A stretch of DNA of 64,000 bases, taken from NCBI GenBank assembly GCA_019802505.1, contig JAFMOC010000315.1, positions 1 to 64,000 of the forward strand, given 5' to 3'. Position numbers and translations under genes: made by a program. Source of the DNA: Corydoras sp. C115 (lineage: Eukaryota; Chordata; Actinopteri; Siluriformes; Callichthyidae). Below the pieces are notes generated by a model. The model was not told the origin of the DNA. It worked only from the letters and a program-made list of their open reading frames with translations, and made no database searches. Shown here in pieces: positions 34,548-55,948 of this stretch. How positions within the stretch are numbered: the stretch's first letter is position 1; every line of letters starts with the position of its first letter.

Positions 34548-35086
34548 GTTTACAAAAAAAAAAAAAAGAATCAAAAAAACTTTTTAAAGCCTCATTTGAC
34601 TCGTTTACACAAACGGCACCTTAAAGAATCGGTTTTACACTAAAGACAGAACAATGGTGATGTTGCATCCTTCGTTAGAACGGTAAATCCCGACAAAGAG
34701 TCTAATAGGATGTCGAGGTCCCAATTCATCTCACATTTAAATCCCTGCAGTTTAACAACAAAAATGATGAAACCTTAAGGATGAGGGCAGAAGAAGCAAT
34801 GTTCCGTTAACAGTGATCAATCAGGGACTGATCTGATGTCTGCTGTGTGAGGGTTTTAATTTAAAGTAACTAAAGCTTCACCTTCAGAGATAAATAATAA
34901 AGGTGAAAACAAAAAACAAGATTTATTTAAGACGCTTCACTTTAAATCGGATCTTTGTAGCAGAACCACTTCCCCTGCTGCCCACTGGATGGCATTCAGA
35001 AGTCTTGGATAACGTCAACGTGATGATGAGGTGTTCAGTATAAATGTTGCTGCTGCTGCGTTAATATTTGGTTTAAATGTTGGTGC

Positions 35087-35437
35087 TGGGCGGCACGGTG
35101 GCTTAATGGTTTAGCACGTTCTCCTCTCAGCGCTAGGGATTCCCGGTTCGAATCCCCATCTGGGTGGAGTTTCCATGTTCTCCCCGTGTCTGCGTGGGTT
35201 TCCTCCGGGTTCTCCGATTTCCTCCCACAGTCCAAAAACATGGATCAAGTCAATTGAGTTCTCCAAATTGCCCCATATAGAGTGTGTGTGTGTGTGTGTG
35301 AGTGAGTGTGTGTCCAGCGATGGATTGGCGCCCTGTCCTGGGTCTATCTGCCCAACGCCCGAGACGTTCTCCCCTGGATGGGCATGGGGAACCCCCCCGC
35401 GACCCTAATAGAGGATAAAGCGGGAGATAATGAATGA
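35087..35437 (+). mobile_element. V-SINE-like SINE, full length
   Basis: Duplication ATGTTGGTGC at 35077-35086 and 35438-35447. Confidence 0.92.
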
Positions 35438-35859
35438 ATGTTGGTGCAGTTTGTGTAAAGACCTTCAGATGAGAGGGAACCGTTCTGCAGGTTCCGTAAA
35501 CACCTCAGCAGGTGACCTGGCCGAGTTGCCCCAGTGTTAGTTTGATGAACTGACACCGTTAAAAAAAAAAAAAACGCCTCACGTGAAAGAGTCAGAGCTC
35601 CGAGTGGAAACAGGATCGAACGTCACGCGCTGCACATTCAGTGTCCGGCTGTCATGCACATCACTTACCAGCGGCTGCGCTGTCCGTCTTTATGTTCCTC
35701 TGTGAAGCTCTGCAGCAGATGAGATGTTCCTGCTCGTTCCGAATAGTCCTGCTGCAATTAATGCCAACAGACACAAAAACCATCAGTCTAGAACCCAGAT
35801 TAAATCACATTCAACACATCAGCACTGAAAACCAGAATCCAACCTCATCCTCCTCATAA

Positions 35860-35945
35860 GATAAAATGAGATAAAATAAGATAAAACTATTGATCCCTTT
35901 GGTAATTCCTTCAGGGAAATTAAGTCTCCAGTAGCATCATTATTA
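35860..35945. repeat. LINE 3'-end-like repeat
   Basis: AAACTATTGATCCCTTTGG and CTTCAGGGAAATTAAG resemble the TTTATTGATCCC-GGGAAATT ends of fish LINEs. Confidence 0.5.
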
Positions 35946-35956
35946 CAGTGCACATT

Positions 35957-36312
35957 TATTCATTCATTCATTCATTATCTCCCGCTTTATCCTCTATTAG
36001 GGTCGCGGGGGAGGGGGTTCCCCATGCCCATCCAGGGGAGAATGTCTCGGGCGCTGGGCAGATACACCCAGGGCAGGGCGCCAATCCATCGCTGGGCACA
36101 CACTCACTCACACAGACACACTCTATATGGGGCAATTTGGAGAACTCAATTGCCCTTGATCCATGTTTTTTGGACTGTGGGAGGAAACCGGAGAACCCGG
36201 AGGAAACCCACGCGAACACGGGGAGAACATGGAAACTCCACCCAGATGGGGATTCGAACCGGGAATCCCTAGTGCTGAGAGGAGAACATGCTAAACCACT
36301 AAGCCACCGTGC
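35957..36312 (-). mobile_element. V-SINE-like SINE, full length
   Basis: Tail (ATTC)n at left; GTGCACA on both flanks is a possible target duplication. Confidence 0.9.
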
Positions 36313-39300
36313 TGTGCACACATATAAAAAAAATTAAATAAATAGATAAAGTAAGTAAAAAAGAAGGGAAAAAAGTATATATATCTCAATATATATATAA
36401 GTATTGCCTATATTTATATTGCATCACACAATCTTCACACAATCTTCATCATTAGGTTCAGTTCCGGGTTTAATCTGGGTTTAAGTCTGTTCTCTAAGCC
36501 TTAAGGTGCTGGACGTCACACGTTCTGTTGTTGTCGGTGTTCGCAGTGTGATGTCACAGTCGTGTTACTCTGTAATGGATTTATTGAATGTGTAAATGAG
36601 TAAAGATTTAATTTCTATTTATTGATTAGAGTTATTGTTAATAAAGTGAACAGGCGTGAGGTGAACGAGGGGTAATCTGCGGGTGGAGAACAGATTAGAA
36701 TCTCCTCCTCAAATACAGAATTTTATTTTCTTCCCATCCGAGAGCAGAAGCTTAATGTTCTAAAAGCTAAAAGCAGCTCAGATGTTTAAATAAAGGTTCG
36801 AATAAAGCAAAACTTTAAGAGAGTTAAAAAAAAAAACAGAACAGATACGTTACGCTCGGCTTCATGCAGATTTTCACCTCATTATAATCAATTATCAACT
36901 TTTACATTTATACATTTTAAAAAATCTCTTAAAATGCAAATGAAATCCCGCAACCTGACACTGAAGTGTCCTGATGACCTCTCACCCAATCGTTAAATAA
37001 AACAACCTTTAACACGATCAGATTTTAATTTAATTAAAATCATCTCATTATAAATTTTTGTAGATGTTAATATTTTGAGACACGTAGAAATATTTTATAC
37101 ATATATCGTTTTATTCTTATACATGTGACTGATTTTTTTTATAGACGCGCATTATATAGTTCTGTGTATTAAATCATGAACTGATGGTTTTAAACTGCAC
37201 AGTAAATTACTTTTAAACAACTAAATTTAAAAACAAAATATCTTCCTCATTCAATATTTTTATATAGTTTAACCCATTTTGTTTTGTACATTGTGTGATC
37301 AAACGACTTCTACATGTAATTTTAGGATTAGTACTCAGTCTAAAATAAAACTAAAGTTAAAATTAGATTTGTTCTAAAAAGTTGCTAATTTTATATTTAG
37401 GAACCGCTGAGTGTAAACACAAACCTCAACACGTTCAGTAGAAGCGCATTCGTTAGAAGATAAAGCGACGCCTTGTGGCGGAGCAGTGGAATTGCTTATA
37501 CAGTACGAAACTGGATGTTCTCACGTTTTGTGAAATAAATAGCTGATCATTAACGTTAATTAAACACGTCATAAAATGGCTTTATTCTTAACCAATCAGT
37601 GAGCTGGAGATCTAAAGACTGTCAGACAAAACGTTCAGTTACAGACAGTCCCGTTTATTAACCTGTTTATTTATTATTCCGTCATCACGCTTTACAGCTG
37701 CACCAGTCCAACGTTCTCTCTACAGTTTTGTAACGTTTCTATTTGTATGTATTTGTTCTGACGGTCTGTTCATCTTGCGGCTGAGGCTCCGCTGCTCGTC
37801 TGCCTTAATCTTGAGTTTTTATTATCCGTGTGATTTATTAAAGTTCATTATGTTTTACACACTGCGCTGATTTTATTGTGGGCTTCGTTTCAACTCTGCA
37901 CAGTTTCCTTCATTTAAAGCTCAAGAATAATTCAGTTTAACGGAGGAAAAGTTCATATTCGACTAAAAACACGGATCTATAAAACAGTGAGTGACTGAAT
38001 CCTGTATCAGATTTTATTAAAACTGGCAAAATTTACTTAACGTTCCGAAATCAGGAGCCTGGGGCTGATCCGATCCTCTCATTTTAAACACTTATAATCA
38101 GGTTTATACGACCAGAATCGAAATAAAGCCATATTTAGTACAGCTCCTGAATTATTTCAAACAAAGAAGGTAATTAGAAAACTAATTAAGGAAATAGAAT
38201 GTATATTCAGTATTAAAAAAATCTATTAAGAATAAATACACGTGTTTTTATACAAGGCTGAAATAATAAAAGATAAAATACGTGTTTAAAATATATTAGA
38301 ATTATACCTCGTGTAAATGTCGAACTAATATCCGTTTAACCTTGTTTTTAAGTTTGGCTTTTTAAGCTCTAAGTTGAAAAAAAAAACCATTATATTTCGA
38401 ACCGATCGAATATTCAAGTATTTTATTTGTATAATTAAACACTCGGTCGGTTCGAGCCTATCAGGGTTTAACTGTATCCTCATGTCGCTTTGTGTTCCAA
38501 ATATTTAATTATAGAATATTTTTTAAACTTACAAAGTAAATATTAACACGGGATTCACGAACGTGTTCATTAATAGTATTATTTAATCTGATATTACATT
38601 TTTAAAGGTTCAGTCGCTAATGCATTCACATACGTGAAAAGGAATTCTGGCGCCACCCTGTGGATACATCTTGTAATGGCATGTACTGAGAAGTTAACGC
38701 TCGTGCTGTTCACGGCGGTTCAAAGCGGTTTGTTAGATTTTATAATAGAACACAAAGTGTTAATATTTAGACCTAAATAATCCCGATTCATCCCCTAGGT
38801 AGGGCACATAATTAGGGAGTGAGATGTAACTTTCGGCGTGTTTTTTAATATTATAATTTTAGTATTTTTATATTATAGTATTTAGTATATTTTATAATAT
38901 TTATATATTTATATTTTAACGTTTGGAAAGTAAAATAAAAACTAATTGATCTGTGGATCAGATTAATTTAACAATCAGGAGCGCTTCCAAACTTTCATTA
39001 TTTAAATAGTTGTTTTAATCATCGCACTTTGGCCACGTTCAGATATTTACACGTCGACTTGATATTTAAACGACTTGCGTTCGAATCTACAGAAAAAAAA
39101 ACGTTTCAATTAAATTTTTTGTTTCTTTAATTATAAAAACTGAACATTTCACCTGTTTGGCTGATTTTTGTAAAGAACCGATCTTAACGACGAACCGACA
39201 CTTTGATTTAAAACAAACAATTTTCCGTTAGTAATGTCTTTCTGTTCTGATCGTTTGATGTGAAATTGTTTAACATTTTTATTTAAGTCTTATTGAACTA

Positions 39301-39660
39301 AATCCGGCGTGAACACAAACAGAAATTAAAGTTTTTTAAATTTAATTGGAACATTTAAATCTGTTCAAAACAGCGAATCGACTCATACACAACTCCGACG
39401 CTACCAAATTCAGTAGATAAAATTATCACGCAAATTAAAAATAAAAAGCAACTTACCGTCGACGCGGAATGATCGCGTTGTGGAAACGACTCAATGTGAA
39501 TTCCATTTAATCAAAAACAAAATAAATTAGAACCAAAAAATTAAAAACGTTGCAGTGGAGTCGCTCATCCTTGTCGACAGGATTCGGCTTTCTGCGGTGT
39601 GTAGCGCCACCTGTGGTACTGGCGGTGCTAAGACTAAACAGTCTGGTATAAAGTAAAGAT

Positions 39661-40006
39661 CATTCATTCATTATCTCCCGCTTTATCCTCTATTAGGGTC
39701 GCGGTGGGGTTCCCCATGCCCATCCAGGGGAGAACATCTCGGGTGCTGGGCAGAGAGACCCAGGACAGGGCGCCAATCCATCACTGGGCACACACCCACT
39801 CACACAGACACACTCTATATGGGGCAATTTTTGAGAATTCAATTGACTTGATCCATGTTTTTGGACTGTGGGAGGAAACCGGAGAACCCGGAGGAAACCC
39901 ACGCAGACACGAGGAGAACATGGAAACTCCACCCAGATGGGGATTCGAACCGGGAATCCCTAGCGCTGAGAGGCGAATGTGCTAACCACTAAGCCACCGT
40001 GCCGCC
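39661..40006 (-). mobile_element. V-SINE-like SINE, full length
   Basis: TAAAGATC on both flanks is a possible short target duplication. Confidence 0.9.
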
Positions 40007-40153
40007 AAAATAAAGATCTAAAAATCCAAATATAAAAATTGTTTAAACAGATTTCCCCACCACATACAGAGCGACAGAGTGGGCGGGGCTTAACTACGGC
40101 TGTAACACCAAACAGTGAATGATTCGGAGATTATGCAACACATAAATCAGACA

Positions 40154-40159
40154 TTTATT
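40154..40159 (-). terminator. rspry1: Candidate polyadenylation signal of rspry1
   Basis: AATAAA on the minus strand, about 730 bases beyond the stop. Other AT-rich options exist, so this is tentative. Confidence 0.3.
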
Positions 40160-40538
40160 ACAAACATCACAGTTCAGAATAATAATAATAATAATAATAA
40201 TAATTCTGAGTTCAGTCTTTTACAATCTTTGGAGCGTTTAAGATTTCTGTTTTGCTCTCATCACACAGATATGAAAGTGTTCTCGAGGGAACCAGAATAA
40301 AATGAGACAAAGGACTAAACTGCATCCTGAACCGTGTGCATTTTTAGGTGCAAAATATAAAAGGGCTTTGTACTGGACACGTCGATGTCCAATTAACATC
40401 TCAGCTCATTAATCGGTCATGTGAACGACTTACCGAACATCAAGGGGGCACAAAAAATATACATAAATATATTATGGCTCCTGCAGAGAAGTGTGGGGAA
40501 CCGATGTGACGTGAGGAGAGTCACAGATGCAAAGGACC

Positions 40539-40581
<43 letters not shown>

Positions 40582-40886
40582 CCGGACCTGGGCAGATTAC
40601 TGAGAACGTAAAGCAGTCAGATTATTAATCGGTGTGAATCTGGACTCAACTCTTCAAACTTTCCAGAAAGCTTTAGATTTTCAGGGTCTTCTGCAGCCCC
40701 TCCTCATCGTTCCTGCCTCCATTAGTTGCTCTTCTGAAGAAAGTTTGGCGCTACCCCGGTGTTCTCACAGCGTTTTACGCTGCAGCCGCTTCAGACCTGG
40801 AACCATGTGATGAGTGTACAGGTCAGGATTTGCTCTGAGACAGATGGAAGCTAGGGGGCGTGTCTGTGTCTCTGTTGGAGTTGGTG

Positions 40887-49105
<8,219 letters not shown>

Positions 49106-49109
<4 letters not shown>

Positions 49110-49159
49110 ATCATTTGAAGGACTTGTGAAGGCGCCGAGGGACTGGGCGCGTCGATCAT
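49106..49159 (-). promoter_or_regulatory. rspry1: uORF in the rspry1 leader overlapping the main start as ATGA
   Basis: Seventeen codons from the ATG at 49159, ending in ATG ATA TGA; its TGA overlaps the rspry1 ATG at 49109 as ATGA. Two further short uORFs start upstream, at 49230 region (17 codons) and a 3-codon one just after it. Such an arrangement can support reinitiation. Whether the leader exon starts at 49231, as the CTGCATAG acceptor suggests, is inferred. Confidence 0.6.
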
Positions 49160-49231
49160 CTCGCTACCCTGGAGCGTCAGCGGCCGAGCGGAGAGGAGCC
49201 ACAGGGTTCAGCGACGCATCCGATGAGCATC
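49110..49231 (-). other. rspry1: rspry1 5' UTR part of coding exon 1
   Basis: A pyrimidine-rich tract and AG acceptor (TGCTTTTCTGCATAG) lie immediately beyond 49231 on the minus strand, so the leader probably begins here after splicing from a non-coding exon in the CpG island. Confidence 0.55.
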
Positions 49232-50209
49232 CTATGCAGAAAAGCACACCTCCTTTACTCCTCTAGAGAGATCAAGGTAACAAAGCAAACAGAAGAAACC
49301 TGCTCAACAGCATATCAGACCTTTTCTTTAACCAACAAAAGATTAAAAATAATACTCTACGACAGCAGGGTTCAGGTAAAGCATTAAAGAACAGAACAGC
49401 TGGTATCAGTAATCTACACCCCAAATTACAATACAGAGATGAGCATCTCTAATTGTGCTTCAGTTACATAAATGCTGTTACATCACGTCCCTTTGTATTA
49501 ACCCATTTAATCGCACTGACAAGCTCCAAATTCAATTAAAGGTCATTATTGCTTATTTGTTTTTATGTAGGTGGAATTAATTACATAACCACGAGTTTGA
49601 TCATCCATTGCACATTAACAACACGGTAAGAAATTAACTTCTGAAAATCTGCTGATGAGACTTTAACCTTAAATCTGCCGTATTACATTACTTTGCAGAT
49701 ATATAGCAGAAAATGTTAACAACTTCCAGTTTGTTTTTCACAATAACAAGGACAAGACGGAGTCAAAATGCGCTTATCGTATAAACGTTACTTCAGGGGA
49801 TAAAAAGCAACCGAACGTTCCAGCAGTTTAAAATGAAATCAAGTTATATTAAATTATATCAGTTGCAAAACAAGATAATTCCTGGACATGACACTAAAAA
49901 ATATACAATTGAATTTCACAGGGGCTGGTGCAGATATAACAATTCACAAAGACCTTCAGTACAGCCTGACTAGTGGTTTAAGCACATTTACTACCAAGCA
50001 CTAAACCCAGTAAGATGTGCATGGCTGAAGAAGGAAACAACGAACACACACAACAGAGAAAAAAAAAAGCCATAAAGGGGTAAGACAAATGTTCAGAATA
50101 GCTGAGATAACATTGAACAAACAGGTAAAACCAGTGCATCTTTTTGCTTATGGTAAATAAAACGAGGGAAATTTATGAGAAGGAAATCATTTTAGAGCAA
50201 AAACAAGTT

Positions 50210-50248
<39 letters not shown>

Positions 50249-51626
50249 TAGCCTTTCATTTAAACAATATAGAAAGTTCATGAATAAAGAATTATAGAGC
50301 CAAATGTGTTAAAATGTCAAAAAGAAAACAACTTCTTCGGGAATATGCACATTATATTATCACTTGATATTCCATGACATAAAATTATTAAGGTTACAGC
50401 TGTTTCACTAATTAGTGACATAATTCAGCATGTGGCTCGACTCCTCACATTAGTTCAAATGAGGGTGGCACCATTTCCATTAAGGTGCGTACGCAGCCGC
50501 CCATACTTACTGTTAAAGATGACGGTCTGTGTAAACTAGATTATAAGAGAGGAACGAATGACTAGTATTCAAAAAATTTGCCAGAGGCAAAAGGCAATGG
50601 TAAAAGGAAAATAAATAAAAAAATGGATCAGACTCCTGTCACATTAATGAAAACGTGTGCACTGAACCCTTCAAACAGGTTTTTAAATGCCATTTCAGTA
50701 CACTGTACGGTAATATGTAATAGAAAAATTATTTAAACAAATAGTTCACATTCAGTCTTAAGAATAAAAGGCATAAATGTGAATAAAATAAAAGTGCTGA
50801 ATGAGCTTTGAATGTTTTATTAAGCAAATTTAAAGTTAGGAGGCATAAATTTGAAAATAAATGAAAATTAGAACCCTTGTTCATTACATAAAACACATAC
50901 ACGCTGATGTCATTACGCTTAGGTCGATTTTTTTTCTACCATAAAACAGACTTGAACAACCTCACAACTAAAAAGGGAATAAAGGACATTAAAATTGACT
51001 TAAAGTTGCCTTTATATCTGATATCTGTGCTTTTAACATAGTGTGAATCATTTTACAGTCATATTTCAACTTATACTGAATCCATATTTAGTTTGTTTTT
51101 ATAGTTGTAATGTATCTAAATTTGTGCAATATGATAAATATACGTGTTGCCCTGTATTTTTCTTCGGGATCAATAAAACATCTGTCTATGTAAAAAGTTT
51201 GGGCCCGATGCTGGCAGTGACGTCACATACAGTATTGCGTACGGATTACCGTAGCCAAAACAACGTTTCTGGTCCGTGTGGTTTCTCACTTCCACCAACG
51301 GAGTTCCAAATAAAATAAGTTATTTTCCTTCAAAGCAGCATCATTACAATATTATTACATTTAAATAATCAGTTAAATCCTCTGGACTGGCAGCTGTTTC
51401 GTTCCACTAAAGAGAGTAGAACAAAGTCAGTTGTACGGACTATTTACGCCATTAAAGTTGTCCTCCCTTCTGATATGACAAGTTATATTTATTCCTTTAA
51501 TAACGAGAATGCGTGTTAATGTGGAGTTAATGAGAAACCTGTTAATTAGTGAGTTTATCTCCTCATCAGGACGCTATCACAGATTCGGTCGGGCGGACAA
51601 CGCGGAGTGAGCAATGCGCTACTTAC
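49232..51626 (-). other. rspry1: Inferred rspry1 5' UTR intron
   Basis: AT-rich sequence with a T-run at about 50,212-50,243 and a LINE 3'-end fragment at about 51,050-51,185. No coding content is seen. Its ends are the inferred acceptor at 49232 and a consensus donor (ACC|GTAAGTA) at 51626. Confidence 0.5.
51050..51185 (+). repeat. LINE 3'-end-like repeat
   Basis: TTGTGCAATATGATAAATAT and TTCTTCGGGATCAATAAAAC, then ATCTGTCTATG match the common fish LINE 3' end (GTGCAAT, GGGATCAATAAA, ATCTATCTAT). Confidence 0.55.
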
Positions 51627-51960
51627 GGTTTTACGAGCTTAAAGAGAGAAGCGGAGAGTTCCCCGGGACCGCGCAGGACAGCAGCCCGGCTCGGGTGAGC
51701 GAACAGCGGGGTGGAACCGGGGAGGAACCGGGCCTTCGCGACCCACAGGAAGTTAGCACGGATGCTAAAGCTAGCTAGCGCTCCGTTAGCAACGTGCTAG
51801 CGTGACACCAGCTGTAAATCCCGAGAGAGAGAACGAAACATGAAGAGAGCGTCACCGCGGCGGCGTCAGCTCCGAATTAAATCACCGAAAACTAATCCTC
51901 AAACAGCGCGGAGTGCCGTTAATAACGATGTGAGCGCGCGCCTCTGGTTCTCTCATTAAT
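51560..51960. promoter_or_regulatory. CpG island, likely shared promoter of rspry1 and psme3ip1
   Basis: A CpG-dense block lies between the divergent genes. On the minus strand a consensus donor GTAAGT at 51626-51621 fits the end of a non-coding rspry1 exon. On the plus strand a GTGAGC donor-like site lies at 51695-51700. In mammals the same two genes are head to head. Transcription starts are not resolved. Confidence 0.65.
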
Positions 51961-52107
51961 TTCAGTTTCTCTGGACAGGATCAATTAGAGCCCTGCCCCG
52001 TGACGTCATAAGCTCAGCCTAATACGTAACGCCCTTCCTCCTTCCTAATATAAACATCATTTTAATAATTACAACAACATATCATAATAATAATATACAT
52101 ATTATAC

Positions 52108-52156
<49 letters not shown>
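52108..52156. repeat. (TAA)n microsatellite
   Basis: About 16 TAA units, immediately followed by a plus-strand SINE. Confidence 0.95.
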
Positions 52157-52157
52157 G

Positions 52158-52526
52158 CTGGGCGGCACGGCGGCTTAGTGGTTTGGCATGTTCTCCTCTC
52201 AGCGCTAGGGATTCTCGGTTCGAATCCCCATCTGGGTGGAGTTTCCATGTTCTCCCCGTGTCCGCGTGGGTTTCCTCCGGGTTCTCCGGTTTCCTCCCAC
52301 AGTCCAAAAACATGGATCAAGTCAACTGAGTTCTCCAAATTGCCCCATATAGAGTGTGTTTGAGTAAGTGAGTGAGTGAGTGTGTGCCCAGCGATGGATT
52401 GGCGCCCTGTCCTGGGTGTATCTGCCCAGCGCCCGAGACGCTCTCCCCTGGATGGGCATGGGGAACCCCCCCCCCCCCCCCCCCCCCCCGCGCGACCCCG
52501 ATAGAGGATAAAGTGGAAGATAATGA
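52158..52526 (+). mobile_element. V-SINE-like SINE with expanded C-run
   Basis: The GGGGAACCCC-CGCGACC site of the element has grown to about 24 C at 52466-52489. It is inserted at the end of the (TAA)n array. Confidence 0.9.
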
Positions 52527-52623
52527 AAAGCTAAAATAAACAAAACAAAAGTATATATATACACTGCTGACATTCTCTCTAACATAAATAAAAATTCATT
52601 ATCTATAATCTATAATTATCCAG

Positions 52624-52889
52624 CCATTATCTTCCGCTTTATCCTCAACTAGGGTCGCGGGGTGGGGTGGGGGGTTTCTTATGCCCATTCAGGGAAACGT
52701 TTCGGGTACTGGGCAGACACACCCAGGACAGGACGCCAATCTATCACTGAAGGACATACAGAGATACACACCATATGGGGAAATTTAGAGCATTCAATAT
52801 ACCTCGAATCCACAACTCTGGGAGACACTGGGAGAACATGGAAATTCCACCCAGAGTGGGATTCGAATCACTAAGCAACGGTGCCGCCC
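52624..52889 (-). mobile_element. V-SINE-like SINE, diverged
   Basis: Tail at left; core partly deleted; ends GGTGCCGCC. Confidence 0.8.
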
Positions 52890-53107
52890 ATAAATAAACA
52901 ACCTGCCATAAATAAGAATGCATAGCAAAATAGAAATATTACTATCTTCGTACTATATTTTATTATTTAGTAAATAGATAAACTCATTTAGTTAATGTTA
53001 AAGCAAATAGCAAATAAAAAAAACACTCATTTTAAAACACATTTAACCTTTAAAAATGAACTACGGGCTCTAGAAAATTTACAAATCAATACCACAATTA
53101 AACAAAT

Positions 53108-53182
53108 CCATCCATCAACTTCTGCTTGATTCTATGATACGGTTCCTCATGCCCATTCAGGGAAGAACGTTTCAGCTGCAGG
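53108..53182 (-). mobile_element. V-SINE-like SINE tail fragment
   Basis: ATCCATCAACTTCTGCTTGA and TGCCCATTCAGGGAAGAACG only. Confidence 0.65.
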
Positions 53183-53262
53183 GTATATTAATTATTGTCA
53201 TTTCAACCTCATGTACTCGTTTTTATTTGTGCCAAGTAATTCATACTTGGCCCAAAGTATGA

Positions 53263-53496
<234 letters not shown>

Positions 53497-54153
53497 AATA
53501 TATAATTAGTTAGATGAATTTTGCCGATTCGCAGTTCCATCGTGGGTAGGAATAGAGTTTGTGAGCTGCAGTACCACACGGACGATATTACAGTGACACA
53601 GGCTTGAATGGTAAATATATATTTCTTACTGCTGTGATCGCCGTAATCGTGTTAATTAACGAGCTTTCTAATTGATCGTTAACGTCGTCTCTGAATCAGA
53701 CGTTGTTTATTGTTGTGTTTTTTGTTTGTACGCGTACAGTCTCTGCTGAATAGCACTGTAGCTGCATGATCTCGCAGATCTGCATGTCTTCTGCAGAATA
53801 AAAGTAAAAACTGTATTAAACTTCTCTTTTGAACAGAACTCGCGATCGATCGTCGTTATGCGTCAGATTCAGCTGCTTTGAGTTTAATGTACATTCTCCT
53901 GAAGGAAATCCAAACATCTGTATTTATGATGTTCTAACTGTTCATCGCAATTGCATCGACATTTTTACTGAAGCTTAATGAAAACGTTTACATTTTATTA
54001 TTTAGGTTGTGAATTTACAGGGTTTTTAAACAGTTGGGACTCTGTTAAATGTCACAGAGTGTCACACTACCCCCCCCCCCCACGTTACGTAACAGTTAAT
54101 ATAGTTGGTATAAAACATGGTAGGTTAACTAAAAGTCATTCTCTGTCAAGATT

Positions 54154-54460
54154 CATTCATTCATTCCTTATCTCCATGCCCATCCAGGGGAGAACGTCTC
54201 GGGCGCTGTGCAGACACACCCAGGACAGGACGCCAATCTATCACTGAAGGACATACAGAGATGCACACCATATGGGGAAATTTTGAGAATTCAATTAACT
54301 TGATCCATGTTTTTGGACTGTGGGAGGAAACCGGAGAACCCGGAGGAAACCCACGCAGACACGGGGAGAACATGGAAACTCCACCCAGATGGGGATTCGA
54401 ACCGGGAATCCCTAGCGCTGAGAGGAGAACATGCTAAAACCACTAAGCCACCGTGCCGCC
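54154..54460 (-). mobile_element. V-SINE-like SINE with internal deletion near the tail
   Basis: Perfect duplication TCTCTGTCAAGATT at 54140-54153 and 54461-54474. Confidence 0.92.
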
Positions 54461-54517
54461 TCTCTGTCAAGATTTAAAATAATAACAATAATCATATAAT
54501 AATAATAATATTATTCA

Positions 54518-54690
54518 TGGACACAGGTTCAAGGTAAATTGAATGCTCTAAATTGCTCCATATAGTGTGTGTGAGTGAGTGTGTGCCCAGCGATAGATTG
54601 GCGCCCTGTCCTGGGTGTATCTGCCCAGTCCCCGAAACGTTCCCCTGGATGGGCATGTGACCCTAGTAGAAGATAATTAATGGCTAAATT
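54518..54690 (+). mobile_element. V-SINE-like SINE 3' fragment, diverged
   Basis: CATATAGTGTGTGTGAGTGA, GCGATAGATTGGCGCCCTGT and a worn tail. Confidence 0.75.
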
Positions 54691-54784
54691 AATCTTATTC
54701 ATAGAGCCGAGTTATAGTGCATTATACCAGTACATTTCTTTCCTAAGATTTCCAGGTGTGTAAGACAAGTTTATTTGCATGTGT

Positions 54785-54905
54785 AGACCTCTCTGTGCCT
54801 GAGTGGGTTTAGTCCTGGTGTCCTTGTACTTTAGTTTTTTTCCCTACATTTCAAAGACATGCTGAAGACAGGTAAATCAGAGACACTAAAATCACCCCTT
54901 AACTT
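54785..54905 (+). mobile_element. Old V-SINE core fragment
   Basis: CCTCTCTGTGCCTGAGTGGG and TTTCAAAGACATGCTGAAG match the conserved core distantly. Confidence 0.6.
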
Positions 54906-55264
54906 AATCTTTTCTAACTATTCTTGTCATAATATCACCAGTGATTCTGTATTGACCTAATCCTATTATTCTGTGATAATAATAATACCACCAAAGACAT
55001 GTTAATGTTTGTGCTGCAACCCACACATAGAATGATGATAATCTTGATAGATCGTGGAGTCCAGCCCTAGGAAAGGAGAGAGATTTTAGTTCTGTTGCTG
55101 TTAACCAAACTGTTTTCTGGCAGGAGAATCTTGAACCAAACTAAACTCCATGTAGTAGTTCACAATATGATCTACTTTATTACAACATATTTGTAGAAGT
55201 AGAAACTCATTGTGTAAATAAATGGTTTAAACAATGTCATACCTAAAATTTCACCTTTTTTGTG

Positions 55265-55268
<4 letters not shown>

Positions 55269-55323
<55 letters not shown>
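55269..55323. repeat. (TA)n microsatellite
   Basis: About 27 TA units. A 33-base A-run follows at 55,426-55,458. Confidence 0.95.
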
Positions 55324-55329
<6 letters not shown>

Positions 55330-55422
55330 GATATAAGTCAGTTGCATCATTTGTATATAGGTATATAGGGGTAACGAAACCTAACAACTCTGTTACAGTT
55401 GCCTTACAGTTCTGGTCACTAA

Positions 55423-55459
<37 letters not shown>

Positions 55460-55470
55460 AGTACAAGCTG

Positions 55471-55484
55471 CCACGAGGTGGCAG
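55471..55484 (+). promoter_or_regulatory. CTCF-like motif upstream of psme3ip1
   Basis: CCACGAGGTGGCAG, one mismatch to the CTCF core, 350 bases before the psme3ip1 start codon. Confidence 0.35.
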
Positions 55485-55833
55485 TGTTCACCATTCATGC
55501 TAGTGTTGGCTTTCGTTAATATTTATTCCCATAGGTTCGAGTTCTGACTCTTCCACTCATCACATTTATGCTTTTATGCTCATTTATGCTCAGGATTATT
55601 AAATATGAAAATTGTTTAGGTTTAGATCTTAATTATCATTACTGATTTTCATTTTCTCAATCGTTACTCATCAATATCTCTCCTACCATAACCTGGCTTT
55701 TAATTCTTCAAGACACTTGCACTTCACTCTGAAACTGTAGCTTGTGAATTCTGATAACTTTTTCAGCTCAACAATCATTAGATGACTTCATGATCGATCA
55801 GTCTAGTTATGTGTTTTTCTTGAAGATTCCATC

Positions 55834-55948
55834 ATGGCAGATGGTGTGGACCTCAGCCGAAAATTTGTGTCTGAGTCTGAGTTGGAAGAAAAGAGAAAGA
55901 AACGACAGGAGGAATGGGAAAAGGTGCGCAAGCCAGATGATCCTGAAG
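55834..55948 (+). CDS. psme3ip1: psme3ip1 coding exon 1
   Basis: Encodes MADGVDLSRKFVSESELEEK through VRKPDDPE. The donor is GTAAGC at 55949. Confidence 0.95.

Larger units (their letters stand above)
34103..40886. other. Tail-to-tail spacer between peds1 and rspry1
   Basis: Contains the 3' UTRs, three SINE copies (35087-35437, 35957-36312, 39661-40006), a LINE 3'-end fragment near 35,875, a C-run at about 34,246-34,268 and about 3.3 kb of AT-rich unique sequence (36,320-39,650) in which I see no coding exon. Confidence 0.7.

Noticed and set aside
34103..40886. A UBE2V1 partner for peds1 (mammalian TMEM189-UBE2V1 readthrough)
   Set aside because: No UBE2V1-like exon could be found between peds1 and rspry1.
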